Shown: positions 1 to 9,513, numbered from the stretch's first letter. The stretch: DNA of 64,000 nucleotides from Frankiales bacterium (GCA_025966315.1 JAOPUZ010000040.1:1-64000), one strand, 5' to 3'. Made by a program: numbers and translations. Notes: generated by a model from the sequence alone, not told the origin.

Positions 1-416
1 ATGACCAGCCCGATGTGTTCGGGTGAGATCGCGCCCTCACCAGCGGCGTCAGCCACGGCCGGCAACAGCGGCGGCAACAGCTGCCCGAGCATGCTCACGC
101 GCTCGCTGAGGGCGTGCGCGGCGCTGACTCGGCGTTTGGCTTCGGCCGGGTGGATCCGCAGCATCGCGACTAACACGTTAGCCACGGTGGTGGCGCCCAA
201 TGGGCGGGCCAGATCTCGGCGGTCCAGTTCGGCGACCCGGGCGTGCCGGGCCGAGGCCAGCCGCCGTTCGGCTACTTCCAACGCCCGCAGCTCGGCCAGC
301 AAATCAGCATCCGGCAAACCCCGCACCACTGCGACCGGGCCGGTCAGGTAGTCGGTGATCGCGGCACCGACCGCGGCCAGTGCCGCGGTCTCGGTCCCCG
401 AATGCAGTGCTTCCAT
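1..416 (-). CDS. DUF222 / 13E12-repeat HNH endonuclease, N-terminal part (cut by window edge)
   Basis: The minus strand reads from an ATG at 416 through the left edge without a stop (138 codons). The product is alanine- and leucine-rich and helical, with the segments ELRALEVAERRLASARHARV and RIHPAEAKRRVSAAHALSER typical of the DUF222 domain that precedes an HNH nuclease in REP13E12-type actinobacterial proteins. The HNH part would lie outside the window, so nuclease function is inferred from the family. These genes occur in many scattered copies in actinobacterial genomes and are often linked to mobile or repeated DNA; their cellular role is not established. Confidence 0.85.
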   Translation of the reverse strand, partial: MEALHSGTETAALAAVGAAITDYLTGPVAVVRGLPDADLLAELRALEVAERRLASARHARVAELDRRDLARPLGATTVANVLVAMLRIHPAEAKRRVSAAHALSERVSMLGQLLPPLLPAVADAAGEGAISPEHIGLV

Positions 417-550
417 AACCACAAACCTAAACGCAGGGTCCGACAGAAACCGGGCCGTAAACGCCCACCGGTCGAGAATCATCAACAAAATAAGCCGAAA
501 GCGAACACGGATGCCGCAGGTTCAGCGGCTTGCGAGATCGGATCACCGAC

Positions 551-645
551 CGAAGGCGATCGGCCGGACCGGATGAACCGTAGGCAGTCAGTCGAAGGCG
601 ATCGGCCGGACTGGATCAACCGAAGCCAGTCAGTCGAAGGCGATC
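551..645. repeat. 42-bp tandem repeat overlapping the 3' end of the GNAT gene
   Basis: Two 42-bp copies (551-592 and 593-634) and an 11-bp start of a third (635-645) share the block CGAAGGCGATCGGCCGGA. The third copy lies inside the GNAT gene: on the minus strand it encodes the last residues and the stop (632-630). The downstream copies therefore re-create the gene's 3' terminus twice. Confidence 0.85.
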
Positions 646-1484
646 ATGCTGTGGTCGCTGATATACCGATAGCCGATCCGCTGATAGACACCGTTCGCCG
701 TCGCGTTACTCAGATCCGTGAACAGGACGACCTGATCAGCGTCGCGGTCCAGGGCATCCTGCGTGCAGGCCGCGGTCACCGCGGCGGCGTAACCATGTCC
801 GCGAAACTCCGGCGGGGTGTAGACCGGGCCGACTCGAGCGATTCCGACGGCAGTCAGATTGCGACCGGCCAGCGAGACCGGCGAGCCTGCGGGATCCTCA
901 TGCAACCAGATCAGCCCGACGCCGATGCGGAAAATCGCCTCGGCGCGCATCGATGTAGGGGCGGGCATGGACTCTGCCTGGAAGGCATCGAACCAGCGCA
1001 CCACCAGGTCGGCGTCCTGCGCAGTCGCGGCGCGTGACCGCCCTGGGACGGTGGGCGGTTGTAGAGCATCCAGGACATGCAACCGTTCGCGCATCGACAC
1101 CCGCGGAGTCCGTCCAGTCAGTTCGCACCACGCCCGCGCCACCTGATCGGCAAGCTCGGAGGTTCCGGTAACCCCGGTAGGCATCGACCGGTCAGGTGAT
1201 GAACCGAGCCACGCCAATAGCTCCGGCGCCAGCGTGCGAGCTGCGGCACCGGACTCGAACATGGTGAGCAGCAGGTTGTACGGCGGCGTCCGTAGTACCG
1301 CACCGGACACCCGTTCGCCCTCAATGAACCACCCGAACCAGGCCGGCTCGGCCGACCACTCCCGACCACGCTGCATCGCCGCGACGATGCTGAGCGCGAT
1401 GGTGTTCTCAGCCGGCTGCCGGGACAGCAGCTCCGTAGTAGCGGCCGTGAACTCGGCCAGGTCGGTTCCGAATATCCAGCTCAT
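630..1484 (-). CDS. GNAT family N-acetyltransferase
   Basis: A 284-residue protein. The C-terminal third carries a GNAT acetyl-CoA binding loop: a beta strand ending in VGPVYTPPEFRGHGYAAAV, where RGHGYA fits the Q/RxxGxG/A motif A, followed by the QVVLFTDLSNATANGVYQRIGY block typical of motif B (the Y-R-I-G-Y end packs against CoA). The first about 140 residues are divergent, as in the two-lobed GCN5-like FR47 proteins. The acceptor substrate cannot be told. It starts with ATG at 1484 and stands alone between DUF222 and VOC genes on the same strand. Its stop codon lies in a 42-bp tandem repeat. Confidence 0.88.
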   Translation of the reverse strand: MSWIFGTDLAEFTAATTELLSRQPAENTIALSIVAAMQRGREWSAEPAWFGWFIEGERVSGAVLRTPPYNLLLTMFESGAAARTLAPELLAWLGSSPDRSMPTGVTGTSELADQVARAWCELTGRTPRVSMRERLHVLDALQPPTVPGRSRAATAQDADLVVRWFDAFQAESMPAPTSMRAEAIFRIGVGLIWLHEDPAGSPVSLAGRNLTAVGIARVGPVYTPPEFRGHGYAAAVTAACTQDALDRDADQVVLFTDLSNATANGVYQRIGYRYISDHSMIAFD

Positions 1485-1538
1485 CTATAGACGATGGCAC
1501 CGAAACGACCGCGACGAAACCAAATTCTGATGATCGGA

Positions 1539-1961
1539 CTACTTGCGTGGCTCCCCGCGATAGGTACCGAACGACCAGTGATTTCCTTCTGGATCGGTGA
1601 TGGCAAAGTCCCGCGAACCATAGTCGGTGTCCACCAGTTCACGGCTGATCGTCGCCCCCGCCGCCTTGACGCGCATATACAGACCGTCCGGATCGTCGAC
1701 GACGACATACGCGCCGAATGAGCCTGGTTTGAGCGGCCAGTTGTCTTCCGTTCCGTCCGATCGCGTGTCCGAACCAAGCATCACGCCGCCACCGAGCGGC
1801 CAGGACAGCTGTGCGTGATCGACCTGATCGCCTTCGCCGTAGACCACGGTTTCTTCGAAGCCGACGACGTCGACCAGGAAGCGGATCAACGTGCGGGCAT
1901 CACGAGCTCGCAAGGTGGGCCACACGGTCGGCGCTGGCCCGGAGTTGGTGTTCTCAGTCAT
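1539..1961 (-). CDS. VOC family (glyoxalase-like) protein
   Basis: A 140-residue protein with one glyoxalase/bleomycin-resistance fold: RARDARTLIRFLVDVVGF opens the first beta-alpha-beta unit and DFAITDPEGNHWSFGTYRG closes the second, with the usual D-P-E-G-N-xW ending. The ATG at 1961 lies one base after the stop of the AraC gene, so translation is probably coupled; an in-frame ATG at 1973 inside the AraC gene is possible but less likely. VOC proteins of this subgroup are often annotated as bleomycin-resistance-like or as small metal-dependent enzymes. Substrate unknown; control by the adjacent regulator is inferred. Confidence 0.88.
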   Translation of the reverse strand: MTENTNSGPAPTVWPTLRARDARTLIRFLVDVVGFEETVVYGEGDQVDHAQLSWPLGGGVMLGSDTRSDGTEDNWPLKPGSFGAYVVVDDPDGLYMRVKAAGATISRELVDTDYGSRDFAITDPEGNHWSFGTYRGEPRK

Positions 1962-1962
1962 G

Positions 1963-2886
1963 TCACCCAGCATCGCCCAGGTCGGCTGATCCGGCTTGTA
2001 CATTTGCGAACTCGCTCGCCAACCAGGCACTGGCACTGGCACCTGCCAGCTGCCGGAATTCCCGCGCGAAATGGGCCTGATCGAAGTATCCCGCGGTGGC
2101 CGCGACAGCGGCCGTCTCTCCGGGACGTCCGTCGAAGGCGTGGCTCTGCAGCATCCGACGGGCGCGATCGAAGCGCACGACCCGGGCCGCCGCCTTCGGT
2201 GTGAGGCCGACCTGCTGAGCGAATCGGTGGCTGAGATGCCGGGTGCTCCACCCGACCTCCGCGGCCAGCTCATCGATGCGCACCTTGCCCTGACGTCGGC
2301 GCAACACAGCCCAGGCGCGCTGGACCTCAGGCGCAATTCCCGGCGGTGGTGACGGTCGCGTTCCGATGGACGAGAAGGCGTCGCCCAACCGCGTAGCCAA
2401 CAATTCGTCCAGCACAGCGAAGCGCTGCGACCAGCCGCTGCGGTGGCGTATCTGGTCCTGCCAACGCTGAGCGAGCGGACCGAGCAACACGTCGGCCGAC
2501 AGGTCGATCGAGCTCAGTTCGCCCGCGGGCACGCCGAACAACGCCTGGCACCACAACGGGTCGACGCGGAGCTGGACGCCCGATTGCCGTCCGGGATACG
2601 AGATCAGCGCGGGCCCAGTGTGCAGGCCGCCCACGAGGGTGTCGTAGTTGCCCGGGCCCTGGCGCGGATCGACATGCTGCGCCATCACCAGCGGATCGTC
2701 CAACGTGATGATGAACGTCAAATATGGCGACGGCAGGCCACGATGCGTCGAATTCGGGCCACCGATCTGACGGTATCCGCTGTAACCGGCAACCGCCGGC
2801 CGGACGAGCGAAGCCGCGAGCATGTACTCGGATACCTGCTCCGAGTCACTGTCTTCAACAACACGCTCAGCTAGGTCGGCGGCCAC
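1963..2886 (-). CDS. AraC family transcriptional regulator
   Basis: A 307-residue protein. The N-terminal half resembles the DUF6597-type sensor domain of actinobacterial AraC proteins (PSPYLTFIITLDDP, GLHTGPALISYPGRQSGVQL). The C-terminal half is an AraC double helix-turn-helix (about residues 200-295), with VRIDELAAEVGWSTRHLSHR and VAATAGYFDQAHFAREFRQL, the latter matching the conserved second HTH. The GTG at 2886 gives the longest reading; an ATG 21 codons in (MLAASLVRP) is an alternative. It is followed after one base by a VOC gene, an arrangement repeated at 43.9-44.9 kb. Effector unknown. Confidence 0.9.
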   Translation of the reverse strand: MAADLAERVVEDSDSEQVSEYMLAASLVRPAVAGYSGYRQIGGPNSTHRGLPSPYLTFIITLDDPLVMAQHVDPRQGPGNYDTLVGGLHTGPALISYPGRQSGVQLRVDPLWCQALFGVPAGELSSIDLSADVLLGPLAQRWQDQIRHRSGWSQRFAVLDELLATRLGDAFSSIGTRPSPPPGIAPEVQRAWAVLRRRQGKVRIDELAAEVGWSTRHLSHRFAQQVGLTPKAAARVVRFDRARRMLQSHAFDGRPGETAAVAATAGYFDQAHFAREFRQLAGASASAWLASEFANVQAGSADLGDAG

Positions 2887-2979
2887 CCAATCATCATGGC
2901 AGCAACGAACAGCAGTAAACAGCAGAAGAAATGAGGTGAGCCAGCAGCAGCCTCGTCGGATCCCGCCCGCCCGGTTCCG

Positions 2980-3561
2980 TCACGGCCAGGCGTCAGCCAG
3001 CAATGCGCGGGTATCCGCCAGGATCTGCGGCAACACCTTGGTCCGACCGATGATCGGCATGAAATTGCTGTCACCGATCCAGCGCGGCACTACGTGCTGG
3101 TGCAGGTGCGCCGCAATTCCGGCACCCCCGGCCGCACCCTGATTCATGCCGATGTTGAACCCGGGCGGCTTGGCGGCGGCGCGCATCGCCCGGATTGCCC
3201 GCTGGGTGAACTCGCCCAGCTCGACGGTCTCATCAGCGGTCAGCTCCGGGTAGTCAGGCAGGTGCCGGTAGGGCACGATCATCAGGTGGCCGGGGTTGTA
3301 CGGGTACAGATTGAGGACGGCGTACACGAGCTCGCCGCGCGCGACGATCAGTCCCCGCTCGTCCGACATCTTCGGGACCTCGCAGAACGGGCAATGCTCG
3401 GCGGCCGGTGTCGGCGGCTTGCCCTCACCGTCGAGATAGACCATCCGATGCGGCGTCCACAGACGCTGAAATGGGTCCGGCACACCAGCGAATTGGAACG
3501 GATGATCAATCTCGACGTCGGCACCAGCAGTGCTCGCGTCCTCAGCAGGTTCGACCGCCAC
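2980..3561 (-). CDS. HIT domain protein (Ap4A phosphorylase/hydrolase-like)
   Basis: A 193-residue histidine-triad protein. The signature AHLHQHVVPRW gives the HxHxHxx catalytic motif near residue 155, and CPFC (about residue 58) is the metal-site cysteine pair seen in the mycobacterial Rv2613c type, which acts on diadenosine tetraphosphate. It starts at a GTG at 3561 that overlaps the thrS stop by one base (TAGTG), so both are probably in one transcript. The thrS-HIT order is conserved in mycobacteria, where pgsA follows; here an AraC gene follows instead. Activity is inferred from the family. Confidence 0.93.
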   Translation of the reverse strand: MAVEPAEDASTAGADVEIDHPFQFAGVPDPFQRLWTPHRMVYLDGEGKPPTPAAEHCPFCEVPKMSDERGLIVARGELVYAVLNLYPYNPGHLMIVPYRHLPDYPELTADETVELGEFTQRAIRAMRAAAKPPGFNIGMNQGAAGGAGIAAHLHQHVVPRWIGDSNFMPIIGRTKVLPQILADTRALLADAWP

Positions 3562-5603
3562 TAGCTGAAATCCGCGACCGACGGTGAATGATTGACCCGG
3601 CGGGCCACGAAATCGGCAATCTCGTCCGCGGCCTGCGAGATCGGCACGCCGTTTCGCTGGTCACCGTCGCGGTAGCGGAAAGACACCGCCCCGTTCTCGA
3701 CGTCCTGGGCACCAGCAATCACCATGAACGGCACTTTCGCCTTCTGTGCGTTGCGAATCTTCTTCTGCATCCGGTCCGACGAATCGTCCACCTCGATCCG
3801 CAGGCCTCGTGCTCTCAGCTGCTTGGCCACGTCGTGCAGATAGTCGGCTTGGTCGTCGCTGACCGGGATGCCCGTCACCTGGACCGGCGCCAGCCAGGCC
3901 GGGAACGCACCGGCGTAGTGCTCGGTCAGCACGCCGATGAATCGCTCGATCGACCCGAACTTCGCGGAATGGATCATGACCGGCTGCTGCCGTGACCCGT
4001 CGGCCGCCTGGTATTCGAGCCCGAAGCGGGCCGGCTGGTTGAAGTCGTACTGCACGGTCGACATCTGCCAGGTACGGCCGATCGCGTCACGAGCCTGAAC
4101 CGACACTTTCGGACCGTAAAACGCTGCGCCCCCTGGATCGGGCACCAGCTCGAGTCCGGTCTCGAGCGCAGCCCGCTCCAGAGTCGCGGTGGCGACCTGC
4201 CAGTCCTCGTCCGAGCCGATGAACTTGTCGGACGTCGCGTCCCGAGTCGACAACTCGAGGTAGAAATCATCCAGGCCGTAGTCGCGAAGCAAGCCCAGCA
4301 CGAAATTCAGCAGCAGCTTGATCTCACCCGGCGCCTGCTCGGGGGTGCAGTAAGTATGCGAATCGTCCTGGGTCATGCCGCGGACTCGGGTGAGACCGTG
4401 CACGACCCCGGACATCTCGTAGCGGTACACCGAACCGAACTCGAACAACCGCAGCGGCAGTTCACGGTAGGACCGGCCCCGGGAGCGGTAGATCAGGTTG
4501 TGCATCGGGCAGTTCATCGCCTTGAGGCGATACTCCGAGCCCTCGAATTCCATCGGCGGGAACATCGTGTCGGCGTAATAAGGCAAGTGGCCGGACGTAT
4601 GGAAGAGGGTGTCCTTGCTGATGTGCGGGGTATTGACGAAATCGAAGCCCTCGTCGATGTGCCGCTGCCGGGCGTAGTTCTCCAGTTCCCGGCGCAGGAT
4701 GCCGCCCTTGGGATGAAATACAGCCAGGCCCGACCCCAGCTCATCCGGAAAGCTGAACAGGTCGAGCTCGGCACCGAGCTTGCGGTGATCGCGTTTGGCG
4801 GCTTCTTCCAGCTGCAGCAGGTACGCCTTCAAAGCATCGCGAGTCGGCCAGGCCGTCCCGTAGATCCGCTGCAATTGCTCGTTGTTCTGATCGCCGCGCC
4901 AGTAGGCGGCCGCCGTGCGCATCAGCTTGAAGGCCGGGATCCGCCGGGTCGTCGGCAGATGTGGACCGCGACACAGATCGGTCCAGACCAGCTGGCCTTC
5001 GCGGTCGAGGTTGTCATACATGGTCAGGGCGCCGCCGCCGATCTGCGATGCTTCCTCGGCGTCGAGCTCGGTCGGGGTGTGGTTGCTCCCGGATCCCTTC
5101 AAGCCGATGAGTTCGAGCTTGAACTTCTCGTTGGCGAGCTCGACCCGGGCCGCATCGTCCTCGATGTCGCGGCGGGAGAAACGCTGAGCCGCCTTGACGA
5201 TGTCCGCCATCTTCTTCTCGATCGCGGTCAGGTCCTCAGGGGTGAAGGGCCGTTGCGGCAAGAAGTCGTAGTAGAAGCCGTTGTCGATCGGCGGCCCGAT
5301 GCCGAGCAGGGTGCCGGGAAACAGCTGTTGCACCGCCTGCGCCATGACGTGGGCCGCCGAATGGCGCAGCACGGCCAACCCGTCGGGGCTGTCGATCGCG
5401 ACGGGATCGACGTCGGCGTCCGCTGGAAAGGTGACGTCAAGGTCACGCAGAACACCGGCCTCGTCGCGAACCACCACCACGCCGGAGGGACCATTCAGGT
5501 CGACGCCGGCCGCCTCCAATGCCGCGCGCGGAGTCGTGCCCGCGGCCACCGTGAGTCGCGGCCGGGAGTCCGGCTGGACGGTGGACGACAGGGAACTGGA
5601 CAC
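3561..5603 (-). CDS. thrS: Threonine--tRNA ligase
   Basis: Charges tRNA-Thr in the cytoplasm. Domains in order: N-terminal TGS domain (about residues 15-75), the SAD editing domain with the [11 protein letters not shown] block, the class II catalytic core with motif 2-like [19 protein letters not shown] and [11 protein letters not shown], and the C-terminal anticodon-binding domain ([19 protein letters not shown]). I chose the GTG at 5603 because a GAGGAG Shine-Dalgarno lies six bases before it; the frame stays open 31 codons further upstream to an ATG at 5696 with no such site. This gives 680 residues, normal for actinobacteria. The gene leads into the HIT gene with a 1-bp overlap. No T-box consensus was found in the 240-bp leader. 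Confidence 0.97.
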   Translation of the reverse strand: MSSSLSSTVQPDSRPRLTVAAGTTPRAALEAAGVDLNGPSGVVVVRDEAGVLRDLDVTFPADADVDPVAIDSPDGLAVLRHSAAHVMAQAVQQLFPGTLLGIGPPIDNGFYYDFLPQRPFTPEDLTAIEKKMADIVKAAQRFSRRDIEDDAARVELANEKFKLELIGLKGSGSNHTPTELDAEEASQIGGGALTMYDNLDREGQLVWTDLCRGPHLPTTRRIPAFKLMRTAAAYWRGDQNNEQLQRIYGTAWPTRDALKAYLLQLEEAAKRDHRKLGAELDLFSFPDELGSGLAVFHPKGGILRRELENYARQRHIDEGFDFVNTPHISKDTLFHTSGHLPYYADTMFPPMEFEGSEYRLKAMNCPMHNLIYRSRGRSYRELPLRLFEFGSVYRYEMSGVVHGLTRVRGMTQDDSHTYCTPEQAPGEIKLLLNFVLGLLRDYGLDDFYLELSTRDATSDKFIGSDEDWQVATATLERAALETGLELVPDPGGAAFYGPKVSVQARDAIGRTWQMSTVQYDFNQPARFGLEYQAADGSRQQPVMIHSAKFGSIERFIGVLTEHYAGAFPAWLAPVQVTGIPVSDDQADYLHDVAKQLRARGLRIEVDDSSDRMQKKIRNAQKAKVPFMVIAGAQDVENGAVSFRYRDGDQRNGVPISQAADEIADFVARRVNHSPSVADFS

Positions 5604-5842
5604 GACGGTCTCCTCAAAAGCGTAAACGGGCTTGCCACTTGAGCTGGCTGACAGAGCAATGCTATCGGCGCGCAGATTCGGAATTGCCGCGCCCATTGGG
5701 GCGCAGCAGCGGCCGCGGCGATGTGAGGTCCTAGTGCGGCAAGTCCGTCCACAGCTTGCGCTTAACCAGGCCTGGGCGTAAGTACATGAGCAGATATTTT
5801 CGCCTAGTCCGTTGCTCCCACCGCACTCGGATAGAGGTCGCT

Positions 5843-8479
5843 ATGCGCCCGTCGAAATCGCGTCTCCTGCTCGTCGCCCTCCTCGCAATGACCGTCGCCG
5901 TGCCGCTTTCCTTGCCGCTCGGTGCCGATGCGGCCGCAACCTCGCTCAGGGCCAAACACCCGGTCACGGCAGCAAGCACCACTACCGCCGCCAAGGCCAA
6001 CGCCGCGAGCCAGCTTTCGGCCAGCACCCGACTGGCCGACCGGCGCAGCGTGGTGATCGGCGACCGGTTCTACGAGGTCGGCGCGGAGGACGGCAGCTAT
6101 CCGGCAGAAGGATTCCACACGCGCGGCGAAATGGGCGGCTTCTGGACCCAGCCGATAAAGCTGTTGGACGGCGTCTGGTTCGGCGTGGACGGCAACTGGC
6201 TCACCGCCTCGAAGTACACCAACGCCTGGGGTTACGCCCAACTTGAGCTCGGCACGCATGACGGCGTGAGCATCACCCGGACCGACTTCGCGCCGGACGG
6301 GATCCGCGCCGGCCTGATCGGGCTGACCCTCACGTCGCCCAGCACCCGCACGCTGAATTTGGCCCTGGCGGCCCACTCGGAATTGATGAAGGTGTACCCG
6401 TGGGGCGAGACGACGCCAAGCCAGACCACCTATAACTTGCCGGACACCGGGGCCTTCAACGGCAAGCAGCTTCAATTCCGTGAGGTCGGCACGCCGCCCG
6501 TCACGAACGCCGAGAAACACGACTATGCCGCCGTGGTCGGTTCGTCGATGACCCCGACCTCGTACGCACTGGGTCCGAACTTCCGCGGACCACAGTCAGC
6601 CGACGTGACCTGTCCCGCCTCCGGCCCCAACGCACCGGAGCAACCCGCCCGCTGCGATGACACCGCCTACGGCAAGGGCACCGGTGGGCAGCTGAACTAC
6701 CAGGTTCACGTCCGCAAGGGTACGTCGACCATCTGGTTTGCCGTGGGCGGTTCGGATCAGGGCCTGGCCGCCGCGACGCAGGCGCAACGCACCGCGCTGG
6801 CCAACCCGGCAAAGCTGCTGGCGATCAAGAAAGCCCAGCGTCAGCAAGTGAATTCGCACACCGACGTCAGCTTGCCCGGCGATCCGTTGCTGCAGCAGAG
6901 CGTTGCGTGGAGCAAGCAGAACCTCGCCGACTCGGTGCAACAGGCCAATGACCTGCAGGTCAGAGTCAGCAACGCCGGGACGGTCTACCCACCGCCATCC
7001 GGAACCGTTGCCCAGGCCCGCTGGATCGGCGCCGGTTGGCCGGATTACCCATGGATCTTCGGCACCGACGGCGAGTACATCGCGTTCGCCGCCGTGGCCA
7101 GCGGCCAGTTCAGCGCGATCGAGAACCACCTTCGCGCCTTGCGCAATGTCAGCCTGGTGGCCAACGGCAATAGCGGCAAGGTCGTGCATGAGGTCACTCC
7201 GGACGGCCAGGTGTACTTCGGGGCCAACAACGACGCCGGGAACACCGACGAGACGGCCAAGTTCGCTAGTGCTGTGGCCCTGGTCTGGCGTTGGACGGGT
7301 GACAACCGGTTCCGCGACGAGATGTACACCTTCGCCAAGGCCAACTTGGCGTACATCTACCGGGTTCTGGACGTCGACGGCGACGGCTGGCCCGAAGGAC
7401 TCGGCAACGTCGAGCGGCCCGGTATGGGCGAGGAAAAGCTCGACAACACCGTCTACACCATTCGCGGGCTGCGCGATCTGGCCGATATGGCGGCCAGCAA
7501 GCGCGACACCGCCACCTACCGCTGGGCCACCACCCGGGCCGACGATCTGGAGAGCCGGTTCGACGCGACGTGGTGGGAGGGTGGCGACGCGCACCAATAC
7601 GCCGACTCACTGGCCAATCCGGACAACACCAAGGTCTTCCAGCGGCACTGGATCGGTGTCACGCCGGTCGAGGCGGAGATCGTCCGGCCCGGGCAGCCGG
7701 CCGGCCCGTTGGCACCGAAGGCACACGCCGAGGAACTGGTGGCCAGTCGAGAATCCCCTTGTTACTCCGGTCAGTACGGGCTGTACCACACCGGCACCGG
7801 TGCGACCACCGATCCGGCCGGAAACCCCGGCCCGACCTGCGATTCCACCGTGTCGAGCGTGGCCAGCCTGCGTCAGGTCTTCACCCTGAACACGTCGATC
7901 ATGGCCGTCGCCGAGGGGGCCCTCGGCCGGATGGCGCCCGGGCAGTTGCCGCGCTACACCGACGGCAATGCCACGGTGCAGCTCGACCCGGCCGTATCCG
8001 AACTGCCGGGCGCGATGCCGGAGATCGCCCCGTCCCCAGATTTCGTCGCCAACATCGACCAGAAGTTCACCGAGCGGTCGCAGGCCTTGCAAGCGTGGGG
8101 TACCTACGGCGTGCTCTGGCCGGTCGTCCATTTTGAACTGGGTGTGGCTCCCGACCTGGGCCGGGGTCAGGTCGCGGTCATCCCCCAGATCCCTGATGGA
8201 CAGCCCAGCGTGTCGGGTCGTGACATCCGGCTCGGGCGCAGCTCGATCGACGTCACCGCGCGACGAACCGCTCATCAGCTGAGCACGGTGGTGACCCGAC
8301 ACGGCAAGCTCGGCGTCACGCTAGGCGCGGTGCTGCCGCTCCAGAGCACCGTGCACTCGGTGACCCTTAACGGCCGCCGCGTCGCGTACCGGCTGGTGGC
8401 CACCGACCGCGGGCAGGAGGTGCAGGTTCGCGCGGCGGGCCACGGCGCTACCAGCCGGTTGACGATCACGCTCGACTGA
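5843..8479 (+). CDS. Secreted six-hairpin (alpha/alpha)6 glycosidase-like protein
   Basis: An 878-residue exported protein. The start ATG at 5843 is preceded by AGAGG and followed by an arginine/lysine-led signal peptide (RPSKSRLLLVALLAMTVAV) that ends at an AxA-like site near residue 30. Residues about 330-720 look like the helical six-hairpin fold of amylo-alpha-1,6-glucosidase/GH15/GH63-type enzymes, with acid-rich motifs GTDGEYIAFAAV, NTDETAKFASAVALVWRW and EEKLDNTVYTIRGLRDLADM; the end is a small beta domain. It probably acts on an external oligo- or polysaccharide, substrate unknown. It is monocistronic and divergent from thrS. Nine-base tandem repeats begin on its last codon and stop. 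Confidence 0.85.
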   Translation: MRPSKSRLLLVALLAMTVAVPLSLPLGADAAATSLRAKHPVTAASTTTAAKANAASQLSASTRLADRRSVVIGDRFYEVGAEDGSYPAEGFHTRGEMGGFWTQPIKLLDGVWFGVDGNWLTASKYTNAWGYAQLELGTHDGVSITRTDFAPDGIRAGLIGLTLTSPSTRTLNLALAAHSELMKVYPWGETTPSQTTYNLPDTGAFNGKQLQFREVGTPPVTNAEKHDYAAVVGSSMTPTSYALGPNFRGPQSADVTCPASGPNAPEQPARCDDTAYGKGTGGQLNYQVHVRKGTSTIWFAVGGSDQGLAAATQAQRTALANPAKLLAIKKAQRQQVNSHTDVSLPGDPLLQQSVAWSKQNLADSVQQANDLQVRVSNAGTVYPPPSGTVAQARWIGAGWPDYPWIFGTDGEYIAFAAVASGQFSAIENHLRALRNVSLVANGNSGKVVHEVTPDGQVYFGANNDAGNTDETAKFASAVALVWRWTGDNRFRDEMYTFAKANLAYIYRVLDVDGDGWPEGLGNVERPGMGEEKLDNTVYTIRGLRDLADMAASKRDTATYRWATTRADDLESRFDATWWEGGDAHQYADSLANPDNTKVFQRHWIGVTPVEAEIVRPGQPAGPLAPKAHAEELVASRESPCYSGQYGLYHTGTGATTDPAGNPGPTCDSTVSSVASLRQVFTLNTSIMAVAEGALGRMAPGQLPRYTDGNATVQLDPAVSELPGAMPEIAPSPDFVANIDQKFTERSQALQAWGTYGVLWPVVHFELGVAPDLGRGQVAVIPQIPDGQPSVSGRDIRLGRSSIDVTARRTAHQLSTVVTRHGKLGVTLGAVLPLQSTVHSVTLNGRRVAYRLVATDRGQEVQVRAAGHGATSRLTITLD

Positions 8480-8527
8480 GCCGACTGAGCCGACTGAGCC
8501 GACTGAGCCGACCGAGCCGACCGAGCA
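8474..8527. repeat. 9-bp tandem repeat starting on the last codon and stop of the glycosidase gene
   Basis: Six consecutive 9-bp units: four exact GACTGAGCC units from 8474, then two variants beginning GACCGAGC. The first unit is the final Asp codon plus the TGA stop plus two-thirds of the next triplet, so each of the first four units offers Asp-stop in the same frame. Confidence 0.9.
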
Positions 8528-8565
8528 GCGGGAATGCCCCGGCGGTGGCATATGTTTTGTCCGTC

Positions 8566-9513
8566 ATGCCCAGACGAGTAGTTGCCACCGCCTTCGGCGG
8601 TCCCGAGGTTGTCTCCGTGCTCGACGCTGTCAACGCGTCGCCCGGGCCCGGCCAGATCACGGTCGCGATCCGCGCCGCCGCCCTCAATCCGATCGACTAC
8701 AAGTTGTTCAGCGGCTTCATGGGCAACGACCCGGCGAACCTGCCGCTGCCGCTCGGCTCCGAGGCCGCGGGGGTAGTGACCGCGGTCGATTCGGAGGCCA
8801 CCGGACCGGCCGGGCCGGTCACGGTGGGCGATGAGGTCATCATTTCCGGTGTGAGCGGCGCCTACGCGGACGAGCTGACGGTGCCCGCGGCACGAGCAAT
8901 ACCCAAGCCGGCCGAACTCGATTTCGCGCAAGCCAGCGGATTGCTGCTGACCGGCGGTACGGCGTGGCACGCTCTGGCGGTGGCCGGAGTCAAGGCCGGC
9001 GACACCCTGCTGCTGCACGCCGCGGGCGGTGGCGTAGGCCTGATGGTGGTGCAGTTGGCGCGGGCCCGCGGCGTCCGGGTGATCGGCACGGCCAGCGCCG
9101 GACGCCATGAGCAGTTGCGCTCGCTGGGTGCCGAGCCGATCGAGTACGGTCCGGGGCTGACCGACCGGGTTCGGTCGCTGGCTCCCGATGGCATCGACGC
9201 GGTGATCGACGCGGTCGGCGACGACGAGGCGGTCGATGTCTCGTTGGAGCTGGTACCCGACCGGGATCGGATCGTCACTTTAGCCGCTTTCGGGCGCGCC
9301 GCCGAAGCGGGCATCAAGTTGCTGGGCGGCGGACCCGGCGCTGATCCGGGGACCGACATTCGGGAGGCGTCCCGCCTTGAATTGGTCAAGCTCGTGCGCG
9401 CCGGACAGCTGACGGTGACCGTGGCCAGGACCTATCCGCTGAGCGAGGCGGCGGCCGCGCTGACCGAGCTCAGCTTCGGGCATTCCGCCGGCAAGATCGC
9501 CCTCATCCCCTGA
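8566..9513 (+). CDS. NADP-dependent MDR oxidoreductase (quinone oxidoreductase-like)
   Basis: A 315-residue medium-chain dehydrogenase/reductase of the zinc-free quinone-oxidoreductase type. PLPLGSEAAGVV matches the GxEGxG-like MDR signature and LLLHAAGGGVGLMVVQLA is the nucleotide-binding AxxGxVG loop; no structural-zinc cysteine cluster is present. The ATG at 8566 is preferred over the GTG at 8545, which lies in a sequence resembling a promoter (CATATGTT). The stop overlaps the trmL start in TGATG, so the two genes are translated together. Physiological substrate unknown. Confidence 0.92.
   Translation: MPRRVVATAFGGPEVVSVLDAVNASPGPGQITVAIRAAALNPIDYKLFSGFMGNDPANLPLPLGSEAAGVVTAVDSEATGPAGPVTVGDEVIISGVSGAYADELTVPAARAIPKPAELDFAQASGLLLTGGTAWHALAVAGVKAGDTLLLHAAGGGVGLMVVQLARARGVRVIGTASAGRHEQLRSLGAEPIEYGPGLTDRVRSLAPDGIDAVIDAVGDDEAVDVSLELVPDRDRIVTLAAFGRAAEAGIKLLGGGPGADPGTDIREASRLELVKLVRAGQLTVTVARTYPLSEAAAALTELSFGHSAGKIALIP

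Noticed and set aside
243-1037. 264-codon plus-strand frame over the first repeat
   Set aside because: Antisense to the DUF222 and GNAT genes; it only contains translated repeat units.
4356-5642. 428-codon plus-strand open frame opposite thrS
   Set aside because: It is antisense to an unmistakable thrS; long antisense frames arise from GC-rich codon bias.
5604-5842. T-box leader for thrS
   Set aside because: No T-box antiterminator consensus or specifier-loop features could be found.
8474-8527. CRISPR array
   Set aside because: Units are 9 bp, contiguous and without spacers; no cas genes are present. The same applies to the other tandem arrays.
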